In this document: positions 9,705-18,734 of the stretch, piece by piece
Position numbering within the stretch: position 1 is the stretch's first letter
Layout: every line of letters starts with the position of its first letter
From: Burkholderiales bacterium PBB6
GTDB taxonomy: Bacteria > Pseudomonadota > Gammaproteobacteria > Burkholderiales > Burkholderiaceae_C
Assembly: GCA_002255925.1 (NCBI GenBank)
Contig: NKIH01000001.1
Span: 682,001 to 746,000, forward strand
Length of the DNA stretch: 64,000 nt
Direction of reading: 5' to 3'
Position numbers and translations under genes: made by a program
The notes under the pieces: model-generated
The model's database searches: none
Told to the model about the DNA's origin: nothing
What the model saw: the letters and a program-made list of their open reading frames with translations, nothing else

Positions 9705-10873
9705 GCCAGCCCCTGCGGCCCGGAGCCACGCTGGGTGTGATGGGCGGCGGCCAGTTGGGCCGGATGTTCGTCCACGCGGCCCAGACCCTGGGCTTCCGCA
9801 CCGCGGTGCTCGACCCCGATGCCGCCAGCCCCGCTGGCTGCGTCTCGCACGTGCATGTACAGACCGACTACCTGGATGCCGCCGGCCTCCAGGCGCTGGT
9901 GAACGCCGCTGATGCGGTGACCACCGAGTTCGAGAACGTGCCCGCCGCTGCGCTGAACACCCTGGCCCAAAGCCGGCCGGTGGCTCCCGCCGGCGCGTCC
10001 GTGGCCATCTGCCAGGACCGGGCCGCCGAGAAGGCGCACTTCGGTGCGTCGGGCGTGCCCTGCGCCCCCTACGCCGTGATTGCCACCGAAGCCGATCTGG
10101 CTGCGGTGGATGCCAATCTGTTGCCCGGCATCCTCAAGACCGGCCGCATGGGCTACGACGGCAAGGGCCAGGTGCGGGTGTCGACGCCCGCTGAGCTGGC
10201 CGCCGCCTGGCAGGACCTGAAGCAGGTCACCTGCGTTCTGGAAAAGCGCCTGGGCCTGCTGATGGAGCTCAGCGTGATCGTGGCGCGTGGCGCCGATGGC
10301 CAGATCGTGCATTTCCCGGTGCAGCAGAACCTGCACCTGGGCGGCATCCTGGCGGTCACCACCGTGCCGGCACCGGACGTGTCGCCGGCGCTGGCCGCGC
10401 AAGCCGTGACCCGCGCCAGCGCCATCGCCGCTGAAATGGGCTACGTCGGCGTGTTGTGCGTCGAGTTCTTCGTGGTCGATGACGGCCAGGGCGGACAAGC
10501 GCTGGTAGCCAATGAAATGGCGCCGCGCCCGCACAACTCGGGCCACTACACCATCGATGCCTGCGACCTGTCGCAGTTCGATCTGCAGGTGCGTACCATG
10601 GCCGGCTTGCCGCTGGTGCAGCCCCGCCTGCATTCGCCCACGGTGATGCTGAACCTGCTGGGTGACCTGTGGTTCACCGCCGGTGCTGATGTGACCGAGC
10701 CCGCCTGGGAGCGCGTGCTGGCGCTGCCTGGGGTGCATCTGCACTTGTACGGCAAGACCAGCGCCCGCCCTGGCCGCAAGATGGGCCACCTGACCGTGAC
10801 CGGCGCCACGCCGGAAGAGGTGCAACTCGTCGCCACCCAGGTGCGCGACATCCTCGGCCTGCCGGCGGCCTGA
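9701..10873 (+). CDS. purK: N5-carboxyaminoimidazole ribonucleotide synthase
   Basis: An ATP-grasp enzyme that carboxylates AIR with bicarbonate to make N5-CAIR, the substrate of PurE. At 390 residues it has the family length. [12 protein letters not shown] opens the N-terminal domain. The ATP-grasp region includes [12 protein letters not shown] near residue 147, and [13 protein letters not shown] near 275 is a strong PurK landmark. It starts inside the purE stop (ATGA) and is followed after 2 bases by tsaC, so purE-purK-tsaC form one operon. Confidence 0.97.
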   Translation: MSQPLRPGATLGVMGGGQLGRMFVHAAQTLGFRTAVLDPDAASPAGCVSHVHVQTDYLDAAGLQALVNAADAVTTEFENVPAAALNTLAQSRPVAPAGASVAICQDRAAEKAHFGASGVPCAPYAVIATEADLAAVDANLLPGILKTGRMGYDGKGQVRVSTPAELAAAWQDLKQVTCVLEKRLGLLMELSVIVARGADGQIVHFPVQQNLHLGGILAVTTVPAPDVSPALAAQAVTRASAIAAEMGYVGVLCVEFFVVDDGQGGQALVANEMAPRPHNSGHYTIDACDLSQFDLQVRTMAGLPLVQPRLHSPTVMLNLLGDLWFTAGADVTEPAWERVLALPGVHLHLYGKTSARPGRKMGHLTVTGATPEEVQLVATQVRDILGLPAA

Positions 10874-10875
10874 GC

Positions 10876-11868
10876 ATGGCCATTCTCCACGCCGATGCGC
10901 CGGGCGCGGTGGCAGCCGCGGCCGCCGTGCTGGCGGCTGCCGAGCTGGTGGCTTTGCCCACCGAAACCGTGTATGGCCTCGGCGCACGCGCTGATGACGA
11001 CGCCGCGGTAGCCAAGATCTTCGCCGCCAAAGGCCGGCCGTCGGATCATCCGCTGATCGTGCATGTGGCCGACGAAGCCGGTGCCCGCCAGTTCGCGTCG
11101 GTCTGGCCTGAGCGCGCAGCCAAGCTGGCGCAAGCCTTCTGGCCCGGCCCGCTGACCCTGATCGTGCCGCGCGCAGCGGGCATGGCTGCGGCTGCGGCGG
11201 GTGGGCAGGACACGGTCGGTGTGCGCTGCCCTTCGCACCCGGTGGCACTGGCGCTGTTGCGCGCCGCCGCCAAGCTGGGCGTGCCCGGCGTGGCGGCTCC
11301 CAGCGCCAATCGCTTCGGTCGGGTCAGCCCGACGCTGGCCTCGCACGTGGCCGAAGACTTCCCGGCGGACCTGCTGATTCTTGATGGCGGTGCCTGCGAG
11401 GTGGGCATCGAGTCGACCATCATCGACTGCAGCCGCGACAAGCCGGTGCTGCTGCGCCCCGGGCAACTTGGCCGCGACCGCATCGAGGCCGTGCTGGGTG
11501 AGCCGGTGGCCGACCGTGACGCCGCAGCGCCTCGCGCTTCCGGCACGCTCGAGGCGCACTACGCGCCGCGCGCCAAGGTGCGGCTGATGCCGGCCGATGC
11601 CCTGAAAGCCGCCGTCGAGGTCCTCGGCGCCGTGGGCGGACAGGCCGCGCTGGTGGCGGCGGTATATTCCCGAACGTTGCCGCGCGGGCCGGCTGGCCTG
11701 CCGTGGCGGGCCATGCCGAACGATGCCAGCGAGGCGGCCCACGAATTGTTTGCTGCACTGCGTGAACTTGATCTCACCGGAGTGCCTCTGATATGGATCG
11801 AAACCCCTCCGGCGGATGTCGCCTGGGAAGGTGTTCGTGACCGACTGCAACGCGCAGCCGCGGCCTGA
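10876..11868 (+). CDS. tsaC: L-threonylcarbamoyladenylate synthase (Sua5/YwlC/YrdC family)
   Basis: Makes threonylcarbamoyl-AMP from threonine, bicarbonate and ATP, the first step of the tRNA t6A modification. The YrdC domain covers about residues 10-200, with LPTETVYGLGA, KGRPSDHPLIVHV and PSANRFGRVSPT as substrate-binding landmarks. The protein continues to 330 residues, so it has the extra C-terminal Sua5 domain (about 220-325), joined by a segment around HYAPRAKVRL. tsaB, needed for the next step, lies 2.6 kb downstream. Confidence 0.94.
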   Translation: MAILHADAPGAVAAAAAVLAAAELVALPTETVYGLGARADDDAAVAKIFAAKGRPSDHPLIVHVADEAGARQFASVWPERAAKLAQAFWPGPLTLIVPRAAGMAAAAAGGQDTVGVRCPSHPVALALLRAAAKLGVPGVAAPSANRFGRVSPTLASHVAEDFPADLLILDGGACEVGIESTIIDCSRDKPVLLRPGQLGRDRIEAVLGEPVADRDAAAPRASGTLEAHYAPRAKVRLMPADALKAAVEVLGAVGGQAALVAAVYSRTLPRGPAGLPWRAMPNDASEAAHELFAALRELDLTGVPLIWIETPPADVAWEGVRDRLQRAAAA

Positions 11869-11907
11869 TCGCCGCGCTTGAGCGACCCTGAATTGACTGG
11901 AGCAAGA

Positions 11908-12891
11908 ATGATTGTCTCGAACCGGGCCCTCGGCCTGCTGCGCACCCTGGGTGCCGTGATGCTGGCCGGCAGCCTGCTGGCCTCGTGTGGTGGCAGCACC
12001 TCGCAGCTGGATGCTTTCAGCCCGAGCCGCCTCGTGGTGCTGGGCGATGAAACCAGCCTGCTGCGCACCGACGGCGCCAAGTATTCGGTCAATGCCATCG
12101 ACACCGCCGACGCCGACGCGGACGGCAACGTGACCGAAGTGCTGTGCAGCAGCAAGCTGATCTGGGTGCAGTCGCTGGCCAACTATTTCGGTCTGGTGTT
12201 CGACGGCTGCAAGTCCAGCACCTCGACGGCCACGGCCACGGCTCTGAACCAGGCCGCCTATGGCGCCGGTGTGGCCGAGACGGAAGCCCAGCTGAAGGCG
12301 TTCAACGACAACATCGCCCATGACTCGCTGGGCGACAAGGACCTGGTCACCGTGCTGGTCGGCCTGCACGACATCCGCAACGTCTACCTCGACGGCAACT
12401 ACGCCACCGAGGCGCAGCGCAGCGCCGAAATCGCTGCACGCGCCAAGCGTGTGGCCGCCATGGTCAACAGCATCGTCAGCAAGGGCTCCAAGGTGCTGGT
12501 CAGCACGGCCCCGGACATCGGTCTGTCGCCCTGGGCGCTCGGCTTGGGCAGCAGCGAAGCTGCCGAGATCTCGCGCCACGTGTCCACCTTCAACACCAAC
12601 CTGCGTCTGGGCCTCGAAAACGACGGCAGCAAGATCGGCCTGTTGTTGTTTGATGACCTGGTGCGCGCGGCCGTGAGCCTGCCCGGCACCTACGGCTTCT
12701 CGGACGTGTCGAGCCTGGCTTGTGTGGACGGCCACCGCGAGACGCTGCTCTACACCTGCACCACCGCCACGCTGGCCGCCACCGGCGCCGACACCGCTTA
12801 CCTGTGGGCTGACGGCTTCCACGTCGGCTCGACGATGCAGTCGTACCTCGGCTCCCAGGCCGTGACCCGCGCCACGAACAACCCGTTCTGA
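11908..12891 (+). CDS. GDSL/SGNH-hydrolase-like lipoprotein lacking the serine nucleophile
   Basis: 327 residues starting at the ATG that follows GGAGCAAG; a longer TTG start 30 bases upstream is less likely. The N-terminus is a lipoprotein signal with a lipobox ending LLASC at about residue 23. The layout fits a GDSL-type hydrolase: block I VVLGDETSLL (residues about 43-52), a block II-like AYGAGVA, block III VGLHDIRN, and block V DGFH (302-305). The block I serine is replaced by Glu48 and the block III asparagine by His, while the Asp/His pair remains. It may be a non-catalytic or altered envelope protein. Function unknown. Confidence 0.78.
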   Translation: MIVSNRALGLLRTLGAVMLAGSLLASCGGSTSQLDAFSPSRLVVLGDETSLLRTDGAKYSVNAIDTADADADGNVTEVLCSSKLIWVQSLANYFGLVFDGCKSSTSTATATALNQAAYGAGVAETEAQLKAFNDNIAHDSLGDKDLVTVLVGLHDIRNVYLDGNYATEAQRSAEIAARAKRVAAMVNSIVSKGSKVLVSTAPDIGLSPWALGLGSSEAAEISRHVSTFNTNLRLGLENDGSKIGLLLFDDLVRAAVSLPGTYGFSDVSSLACVDGHRETLLYTCTTATLAATGADTAYLWADGFHVGSTMQSYLGSQAVTRATNNPF

Positions 12892-12895
12892 CGCG

Positions 12896-12921
12896 CCTGG
12901 CCCGCCTCGGTGCGGGCCAGG
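12896..12921. terminator. Strong hairpin between convergent genes
   Basis: A perfect 10-bp stem, CCTGGCCCGC/GCGGGCCAGG, encloses a 6-base loop 4 bases after the GDSL-like gene's stop and 35 bases beyond the dacB stop. It can form on either strand and has no T-run. Confidence 0.5.
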
Positions 12922-12956
12922 TCTGGGCGCCGGAATCAGGCGCGCAGTGTTGCAAC

Positions 12957-14393
12957 TCAGCGTTGCCGCTCCGGCGCATCCGCAATCGCCCACTGGACGA
13001 CCGCGTCCAGCGCCGGGCGCGCGGCCCCTGCATTGGCGTGGTTCACCACCGCCACCACCACATACCGCTTGCCGGTGTTGCTCAGCACATAACCCGCCAC
13101 CGCCGCCACATCGCGCAGCGAGCCGGTTTTCAGATGCGCCCGCCCGCTGGTCGCCGTCGAGCGCCGCAAGGTGCCGTCCTGGCCACTCACCGGCAGGGAG
13201 CTCATCAGCTCGGACATGACCGGGCTGCTCCAGGCCTGTTGCAGCAGGCGGGCGATCAAGGTCGCTGACACCCGCGTCTCGCGCGACAGGCCGGAGCCGT
13301 TGTCGATCACGCTGTCGGCCACCGCCGCGTCACCGAAGCGATTCAGCATCCAGCGTTGCAGGGTGTCGCGGGCATCTTCCGGGCGCACGGCGCCGGCGCC
13401 GGCACTGGGCCGGTTGGCCAAAGCCAGGCTCAGGAAGAGCTGCTCGGCCATCACGTTGTTGCTGAACTTGTTGATGTCACGCACCACCTCGGCCAGGGCA
13501 GGGGAGGTGGATTCCGTCAGCAGCCGGGCACCCTCGGGCCCGGCACCGTCGCGCACCGCGCCCCCCAGCTTGCCGCCAAGCTCCAGCCAGAGCTGCTCCA
13601 CCAGGCGCGCGTTGTAGCTGCTGGGGTCGGCATAGGCCATGGGCCAGGTTTTTTCGCCGCAGCTGGTCGGGTAGGCGCCGGCAAAGCGCATGCGGGCGGC
13701 GTCGCCCGTCTGGGCCTTCAGGGTCGTGCGCCAGTCGTCGCAGGGGCCGCCGGCCAGGGGCACGCTGGTGTCGGTCGCCACGCCGGCCAGCGGCGGGTCG
13801 GTGCCAATCACCGCGCGGCCGCGGGCAGCATCGGGCGTGAAGGTGTAGGTCACGGCCTTGAAGTTCAGCATCAAGGCGTCCGGGCGCACGTTGTAAGGGC
13901 GGGTCGGATCGCCGTCAAACTCGGCCGGGTTCACGTTCGGCAGGTTGAAGGCGCCGCGGTCGAGCCAGATGTCGCCGCGGATCTCCTTCACCCCCAGTTG
14001 CTGCAAGCGGCGCAACAGCAGCCAGACGCGCTCGACGACCAGTTTCGGATCACCGCTGCCGCGCACGATGACCGAGCCGTCCAGCACGCCGTCGCGCAGC
14101 GTGCCGGTGGCCAGCAGGGGCGTGCGCCACTGGTAGGCGGGGCCGAGGCTGTCGAGCGCCGCATAGGTGGTGAACAGCTTGAACACCGAGGCCGGGTTCA
14201 CGGCCTTCTGCTCGTTCAGGGCCAGCACGCGGCGGCCGCTGCCCACTTCCTGCACCATCACCGCCAGGGCAGATTCCGGCACCTTGGCGCGGCGCAGGGC
14301 CGCTTCGGCCTCCGGTGGCAGGCCCTCACCACGGACGGCCGTGGCCTGCGAAACGAACACGATGGCCAGGGCGACAAGCGGGCGGATCCTCAT
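12957..14393 (-). CDS. dacB: D-alanyl-D-alanine carboxypeptidase/endopeptidase (PBP4 family)
   Basis: A periplasmic penicillin-binding protein that trims peptidoglycan stem peptides. With the ATG at 14393 it has 478 residues, the usual PBP4 length, and begins with a cleavable signal ending near AVRGE. The three catalytic motifs are present: SVFK with nucleophile Ser69, SNN at about 311-313, and KTG at about 422-424. The insert between the first two motifs has the size expected of PBP4. An ATG four codons upstream (14405) is an alternative start. It is divergent from tsaB. Confidence 0.93.
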   Translation of the reverse strand: MRIRPLVALAIVFVSQATAVRGEGLPPEAEAALRRAKVPESALAVMVQEVGSGRRVLALNEQKAVNPASVFKLFTTYAALDSLGPAYQWRTPLLATGTLRDGVLDGSVIVRGSGDPKLVVERVWLLLRRLQQLGVKEIRGDIWLDRGAFNLPNVNPAEFDGDPTRPYNVRPDALMLNFKAVTYTFTPDAARGRAVIGTDPPLAGVATDTSVPLAGGPCDDWRTTLKAQTGDAARMRFAGAYPTSCGEKTWPMAYADPSSYNARLVEQLWLELGGKLGGAVRDGAGPEGARLLTESTSPALAEVVRDINKFSNNVMAEQLFLSLALANRPSAGAGAVRPEDARDTLQRWMLNRFGDAAVADSVIDNGSGLSRETRVSATLIARLLQQAWSSPVMSELMSSLPVSGQDGTLRRSTATSGRAHLKTGSLRDVAAVAGYVLSNTGKRYVVVAVVNHANAGAARPALDAVVQWAIADAPERQR

Positions 14394-14472
14394 GGCGGGA
14401 ATCATCGCACGGCTACACTTGAGGGATGCGCCGCGCCCCCTTCCCAGACACCCCTGCACCGAGGCTGCGCCC

Positions 14473-15195
14473 ATGAAGTTGCTGGCTCTGGACACCGCCA
14501 CCGAACACATGGCGGTGGCGCTGGTCACGGCGCCTGGAATGGCGCTCACCCGCAACCTGCCCGGCGGGGCCGCGGCCAGCTCGCAACTCATTCCGCAGGT
14601 GCTGGCGCTGCTGGCCGAAGCCGGTCTGCCGCTCTCGGCGCTCGATGCGGTCGCGTTCGGCCAGGGGCCGGGCGCCTTCACCGGTTTGCGCACGGCCGTG
14701 TCCGTGGCCCAGGGGCTGGCGTTTGGTGCCGGCCTTGGCGTGTTGCCCATCGACAGCCTGCTGCTGGTGGCTGACGACGCGCTGGCCCAGGCCGCCGGCG
14801 ACACCGTGATGCACCAACCTGGCTGGGTGCTGATGGACGCCCGCATGGATGAAATTTATGCGGCCCGGTACCAGCATGACGGCCGTGGCTGGCATGTGCT
14901 CACCGCGCCCGCCCTGTACGACCTGACCACGCTGCACACGCTGTGGGCTGCTGAGGCGCCGGCCTGGGCCTGTGGCTCGGCACTGACCGCCTTTGACGGC
15001 CGACTGGCGTTGGGCACGGCCCGCTGCTGGCCCCACATCGCTGATCGCGCTGCAGCCCTGGCGCGCCTGGCGGAAGCCGCGCTGCAGGTCGGCCCCTTGC
15101 TGCCCGCTGAAGCTGCGCTGCCGCTCTACCTGCGCGACAAGGTGGCCCTGACCACCGCCGAGCGCGAAGCCGCGCGACGGGCCTCTGCCGCATGA
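14473..15195 (+). CDS. tsaB: tRNA threonylcarbamoyladenosine biosynthesis protein TsaB
   Basis: An ASKHA-fold partner of TsaD and TsaE in transfer of the threonylcarbamoyl group to A37 of ANN-decoding tRNAs. 240 residues from the ATG that opens MKLLALDTATEH, the typical family start. The GQGPGAFTGLRTAV segment near residue 62 is the TsaB hallmark. The stop overlaps the rimI start by 4 bases (ATGA). The tsaB-rimI-UDG order is common in Proteobacteria and supports the assignment. Confidence 0.95.
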   Translation: MKLLALDTATEHMAVALVTAPGMALTRNLPGGAAASSQLIPQVLALLAEAGLPLSALDAVAFGQGPGAFTGLRTAVSVAQGLAFGAGLGVLPIDSLLLVADDALAQAAGDTVMHQPGWVLMDARMDEIYAARYQHDGRGWHVLTAPALYDLTTLHTLWAAEAPAWACGSALTAFDGRLALGTARCWPHIADRAAALARLAEAALQVGPLLPAEAALPLYLRDKVALTTAEREAARRASAA

Positions 15196-15713
15196 CGCCA
15201 ACGCAGCCCTTCCGGCCGATGACAGTGCAGGACCTCGATGCGGTGATGGCCATCGAGCAGCGCGCCTATGCCTTCCCCTGGACGCGCGGCAACATCACCG
15301 ACTCCCTCGCCGCAGGCCATGAGGCCTGGCTGCTGATGTCGACGCCCGAGGCTGCTGACGCCCCCCGCCGCGCTGACCGACCCGCGCCCGAGTTGCTGGG
15401 TTACTACCTGGCCATGCCGGGCTTTGAAGAATTGCATTTGCTCAACATCACCGTCCGGCCCGAGTTGCAGGGGCGTGGCCATGCCCGCACCATGCTGGCG
15501 CACTTGGCCGCGCGTGCCGTGGCGCTGGCGTCGCCGTTGTTGTGGCTGGAAGTGCGCGAGAGCAATGCCCGCGCCCGTGCCTTGTACGAGCGCTGGGGCT
15601 TCGAGACCGCCGGCCTGCGCAAGGGCTATTACCCGGCCGGCCATGGCCAGCGCGAAGACGCGATCGTGATGCGGCTGGCCCTGCAGGCCGATGAACCCGA
15701 GGCGAGCCCATGA
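15192..15713 (+). CDS. rimI: Ribosomal protein S18 alanine N-acetyltransferase family (GNAT)
   Basis: 173 residues of a GNAT acetyltransferase. RimI acetylates the N-terminal alanine of ribosomal protein S18. The YAFPWTRGNITDSL opening, LHLLNITVRPELQGRGHAR acetyl-CoA-binding segment near residue 78 and the C-terminal ALYERWGFETAGLRKGYY are typical. An insertion of about 18 Ala/Asp/Pro-rich residues lies around 52-70. Translationally coupled at both ends, with 4-base overlaps to tsaB and to the UDG-like gene. Confidence 0.93.
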   Translation: MTPTQPFRPMTVQDLDAVMAIEQRAYAFPWTRGNITDSLAAGHEAWLLMSTPEAADAPRRADRPAPELLGYYLAMPGFEELHLLNITVRPELQGRGHARTMLAHLAARAVALASPLLWLEVRESNARARALYERWGFETAGLRKGYYPAGHGQREDAIVMRLALQADEPEASP

Positions 15714-16597
15714 CCTGGACAGCGCGACAGCAAGCCATGCTGAAAGTGATGGGGCTGGCCGTGTGGTCGCCGCCGTCGGCCTTGTCGCACGACGACGCGC
15801 TGGATGCGGTCGACTCGGCAGACGTGGTCGACAGCACTCCGCAGGCCGAGGCCTCACCGCCCCCATCACCATCGTCCGTGCCGGTGACGCGTGACCGCGC
15901 ACCGGCTGGCGCCGCCGCAGCCGCACCTGACGAACAGGCCGCGCCCACCCGCGCGCCGGTACTCAGCCCGCCACCAGCGCCTGATGAGCGCGCGCGCCAC
16001 ATCCTCAGTCTGTCGGCCGATGCCCTGACGGCTGATATCCAGGCTTGCCAGGCCTGTGCGCTGGGTGCGCAGCGTCGCCACGCCGTGCCCGGGGGCGCGC
16101 TGCTGCCGGCCGATTGGGCGGTGGTGCTCGCGCCGCCGCAGGACGCTGACAACCAGCAAGGCGAGGTGTGCGCGGGTCCCAACGGCGTGCTGCTCGACAA
16201 CCTGCTGGCCGCCCTGGGCCTGGCCCGTGAGACGGACGACGTGGCGCAGCGCGTCTTCGTGACGCCCGCCGTGAAATGCCACCCGCCGCGTGACCGCGCT
16301 CCGGAGGCCGCCGAGGTGGCGCAGTGCCACCCCTATCTGGCGCGGCAGCTGGCGCTCGTCAAGCCGCGGGTCATCATCGCCATGGGCCGGGTGGCCGCGC
16401 GCCAGTTGCTGGGCGTGGACGAGCCGCTGGGCAAGCTGCGCGGACAGGTGCACCAGTGGCAGGGCGTGCCGGTGGTGGTCAGCATCGAGTTGCAGATGCT
16501 GATGCGCCAGATCCCCGAGCGCCCACGCGCCTGGGCTGATTTCTGCCTCGCGGCAGAGGCCCTCGCGGGCCAGCCGGTCAGGCCTTCGGCGGCTTGA
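15710..16597 (+). CDS. Uracil-DNA glycosylase family 4-like protein, catalytic motifs lost
   Basis: 295 residues. A low-complexity Ala/Pro/Asp N-terminal part (about 30-95) precedes a domain aligned with iron-sulfur family 4 uracil-DNA glycosylases. Four cysteines placed as in the 4Fe-4S cluster are present: Cys113, Cys116, Cys190 and Cys206. GPNGVLLDNLLAALGL and the central AMGRVAARQLLG segment also match. The catalytic GEAPG-type motif is replaced by LAPPQDADNQ (about 140-149), and the HPAYLLR motif that carries the histidine is replaced by SIELQMLMRQ (from residue 258). It may bind DNA without cleaving, or do something else. Its end overlaps glmU by 20 bases. Confidence 0.85.
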   Translation: MTWTARQQAMLKVMGLAVWSPPSALSHDDALDAVDSADVVDSTPQAEASPPPSPSSVPVTRDRAPAGAAAAAPDEQAAPTRAPVLSPPPAPDERARHILSLSADALTADIQACQACALGAQRRHAVPGGALLPADWAVVLAPPQDADNQQGEVCAGPNGVLLDNLLAALGLARETDDVAQRVFVTPAVKCHPPRDRAPEAAEVAQCHPYLARQLALVKPRVIIAMGRVAARQLLGVDEPLGKLRGQVHQWQGVPVVVSIELQMLMRQIPERPRAWADFCLAAEALAGQPVRPSAA

Positions 16598-17966
16598 CCG
16601 GGCGCTGCCAGCCGGTCAGCGAGACCTGCTTGGCGCGTGCCACGGTCAGCTGGCCCGGCGGCGTGTTCTTGGCGATGGTGGAGCCGCCGCCAATCGTGCC
16701 GCCCGCGCCCAGCGTCACCGGTGCGATCAGCACGCAGTTCGAGCCCACATGCACATCGGCCTCGATGGTCGTGCGGTGCTTGTTGGCGCCGTCGTAATTG
16801 GCCGTGATGCTGCCGGCGCCGAAGTTCACCCGCTCACCCACGGTCGCGTCGCCCAGATAGGCCAGGTGGTTGGCCTTGGCGCCGTTGGCCAGCTGCGAGT
16901 TCTTCACCTCGACGAAGTTGCCGATGTGCACCTCGGTGCCCAGCACCGCACCCGGGCGCAACCGCGCAAACGGGCCGATGAGCGAGCCGGCGCCGACCTG
17001 CACGCCGTCCTTGTCGCCGTCGATGTGGGTGAAGGGGTGGATCACCACGCCGTCGCCGATCACCGCATTGCGGATCACGCAGTGCGCGCCGATGCGCACC
17101 TCGTTGCCGAGCGTGACCGTGCCTTCGAAGATGCAGTTGATGTCGATCTCGACATCGGTGCCGCAGTGCAGCGTGCCGCGCTGGTCAAACCGGGCCGGAT
17201 CGGCCAGCCGCACGCCGGCGTCCAGCCAGGCGTCGGCCTGGCGGCGCTGCAGCCGGCGCTCCAGTTCCGCCAGCTGGGCCGGGCTGTTGACGCCGAGCAC
17301 CTCGGTGTCGTCACTGACGCTGGCGCTGACCACCGGCACGCCATCGGCCACGGCCATGGCCACGATGTCGGTCAGGTAGAACTCGCCCTGGGCATTCTTG
17401 TTGTCGAGCGCCATGACCCAGCGCTTCAGCGCCGCGGTGGGCGCGGCCATCATGCCGGTGTAAACCTCGCGGATGCCGCGCTGCGCCTCGCTCGCGTCCT
17501 TGTGTTCGACGATGCCGAGCACCTGGGTGCCGTCCGCCGTGCGCAGGATGCGGCCGTAGCCGGTGGCGTCGTCCAGCGTCACGGTGAGCAGCGCCAGGGC
17601 TTGGCCGCCACTGGCCGCGGCCAGCGCGCGGGCGGTGGCCGGGGCGATCAGCGGCACATCGCCGTTCAGGATGAGGGTGGTGGCGGCGGCGTCATCGAGC
17701 AGCGGCACGGCCTGCTGCACGGCGTGGCCGGTGCCCAGTTGCGGCATCTGCCGCGCGAACTCGCGCCCCGGGCCGGCGGCCGATGCTTCCACGGCGTCGG
17801 CACCATGGCCGGTGATGAGCACGGTCTGCTGCGGTGCCAGTTCATGGGTGGTCGCCAGCACATGGTGGAGCAGGGGTTTGCCCGCCAGCTTGTGCAGCAC
17901 CTTGGGCAGGGCAGAGCGCATGCGGGTGCCTTTGCCCGCAGCCATGATCACGACGTTCAGCGACAT
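16578..17966 (-). CDS. glmU: Bifunctional UDP-GlcNAc pyrophosphorylase / glucosamine-1-phosphate acetyltransferase
   Basis: Carries out the last two steps to UDP-N-acetylglucosamine for peptidoglycan and lipid A. 462 residues, normal length. The N-terminal half has the MAAGKGTRMRSALPKVLH nucleotide-binding loop near residue 8. The C-terminal half, from about 255, is a left-handed beta-helix of hexapeptide repeats with NYDGANKHRT near residue 390. GlmS, which makes the precursor, is encoded at 59-61 kb. The GATAAT at 18022-18017 (minus strand) is a possible -10 element. Converges on the UDG-like gene with a 20-base overlap. Confidence 0.97.
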   Translation of the reverse strand: MSLNVVIMAAGKGTRMRSALPKVLHKLAGKPLLHHVLATTHELAPQQTVLITGHGADAVEASAAGPGREFARQMPQLGTGHAVQQAVPLLDDAAATTLILNGDVPLIAPATARALAAASGGQALALLTVTLDDATGYGRILRTADGTQVLGIVEHKDASEAQRGIREVYTGMMAAPTAALKRWVMALDNKNAQGEFYLTDIVAMAVADGVPVVSASVSDDTEVLGVNSPAQLAELERRLQRRQADAWLDAGVRLADPARFDQRGTLHCGTDVEIDINCIFEGTVTLGNEVRIGAHCVIRNAVIGDGVVIHPFTHIDGDKDGVQVGAGSLIGPFARLRPGAVLGTEVHIGNFVEVKNSQLANGAKANHLAYLGDATVGERVNFGAGSITANYDGANKHRTTIEADVHVGSNCVLIAPVTLGAGGTIGGGSTIAKNTPPGQLTVARAKQVSLTGWQRPVKPPKA

Positions 17967-18064
17967 GCTTCATTCACCAGGTTGCGCCGCCGGTGAAGCC
18001 CGGCGGCCAGCCTGTGATTATCGACGCCAGAACAGGTCGGCGCCGGGCAGGCCGCTGCCCGCCA

Positions 18065-18691
18065 TCAGGGCAGCACGACGCTGACGTTGTGCGGCTCACC
18101 CTGTACGGCCGGGAAGTCCTTCAGCGCGGCGCTGAACAAGGCGCCCAGCATCCTCGTGCCGCCTTCGGTGGCGCCGTCGTTGCTTGCACGGGCCTCGTAC
18201 AGGGCTTCACCGCTGCGGCGGTCGCGCAGCAGCACGGCGACTTCGCGCTGGAACTCGGGGCGCACCGGCACCATGGTCCAGCGCCAGCCCGGACGCGACC
18301 ACGGCGTCATCGACCAGCGCGAACCCCAGGCCGGCGCCCAGAACGGGTCGTCCCAGGGGGAGCGGTCCTGGCGTGACACCCGGGCGCCCAGCTGCACCAT
18401 CACGTCGGCATCGGCGGGCTTTTCAGCCAGCTTGAAACCAGCGGCTTCCAGCGCGCGGGCGGCTTCGGTTTCGATCTGCAGCTGCTGCTCGCCACGCGCC
18501 TGCTGCGAGGGCAGCCGGTCGAAAGCGTAGGTGCTCGCTTTGCGCTCTGTCGGCCAGGTGCCGAAGGTGCTGACCTCGGCATTCACCGTGTTCAGGGCGG
18601 CACAGCCACCCAGACCCAGCGTGACGGCGGCCAGCAGCGCGGCCGCGCCGCGGAGGGCGCGGCGGGTGGCGGGGGATTGGACTTCTTGCAT
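18065..18691 (-). CDS. DUF4136-type lipoprotein
   Basis: 208 residues with a lipoprotein signal whose lipobox ends LGGC near residue 30, so it is probably an outer-membrane or periplasmic anchored protein. The body, with a STFGTWP... start, a helix around EAARALEAAGF and a Trp/Pro-rich middle (WDDPFWAPAWGSRW), matches the DUF4136 pattern as I remember it. Function unknown in the family. A GGAG lies about 8 bases before the ATG. It is 43 bases downstream of ttcA on the same strand and may be read from that operon. Confidence 0.8.
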   Translation of the reverse strand: MQEVQSPATRRALRGAAALLAAVTLGLGGCAALNTVNAEVSTFGTWPTERKASTYAFDRLPSQQARGEQQLQIETEAARALEAAGFKLAEKPADADVMVQLGARVSRQDRSPWDDPFWAPAWGSRWSMTPWSRPGWRWTMVPVRPEFQREVAVLLRDRRSGEALYEARASNDGATEGGTRMLGALFSAALKDFPAVQGEPHNVSVVLP

Positions 18692-18734
18692 GAGAGGCTC
18701 CTCGATGTTGGTGCGGCCCCTCGATGCGGGGTCG

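Noticed and set aside
10546-12993. 815-codon antisense frame across purK, tsaC and the lipoprotein gene
   Set aside because: It runs across three well-supported genes and resembles no protein family.
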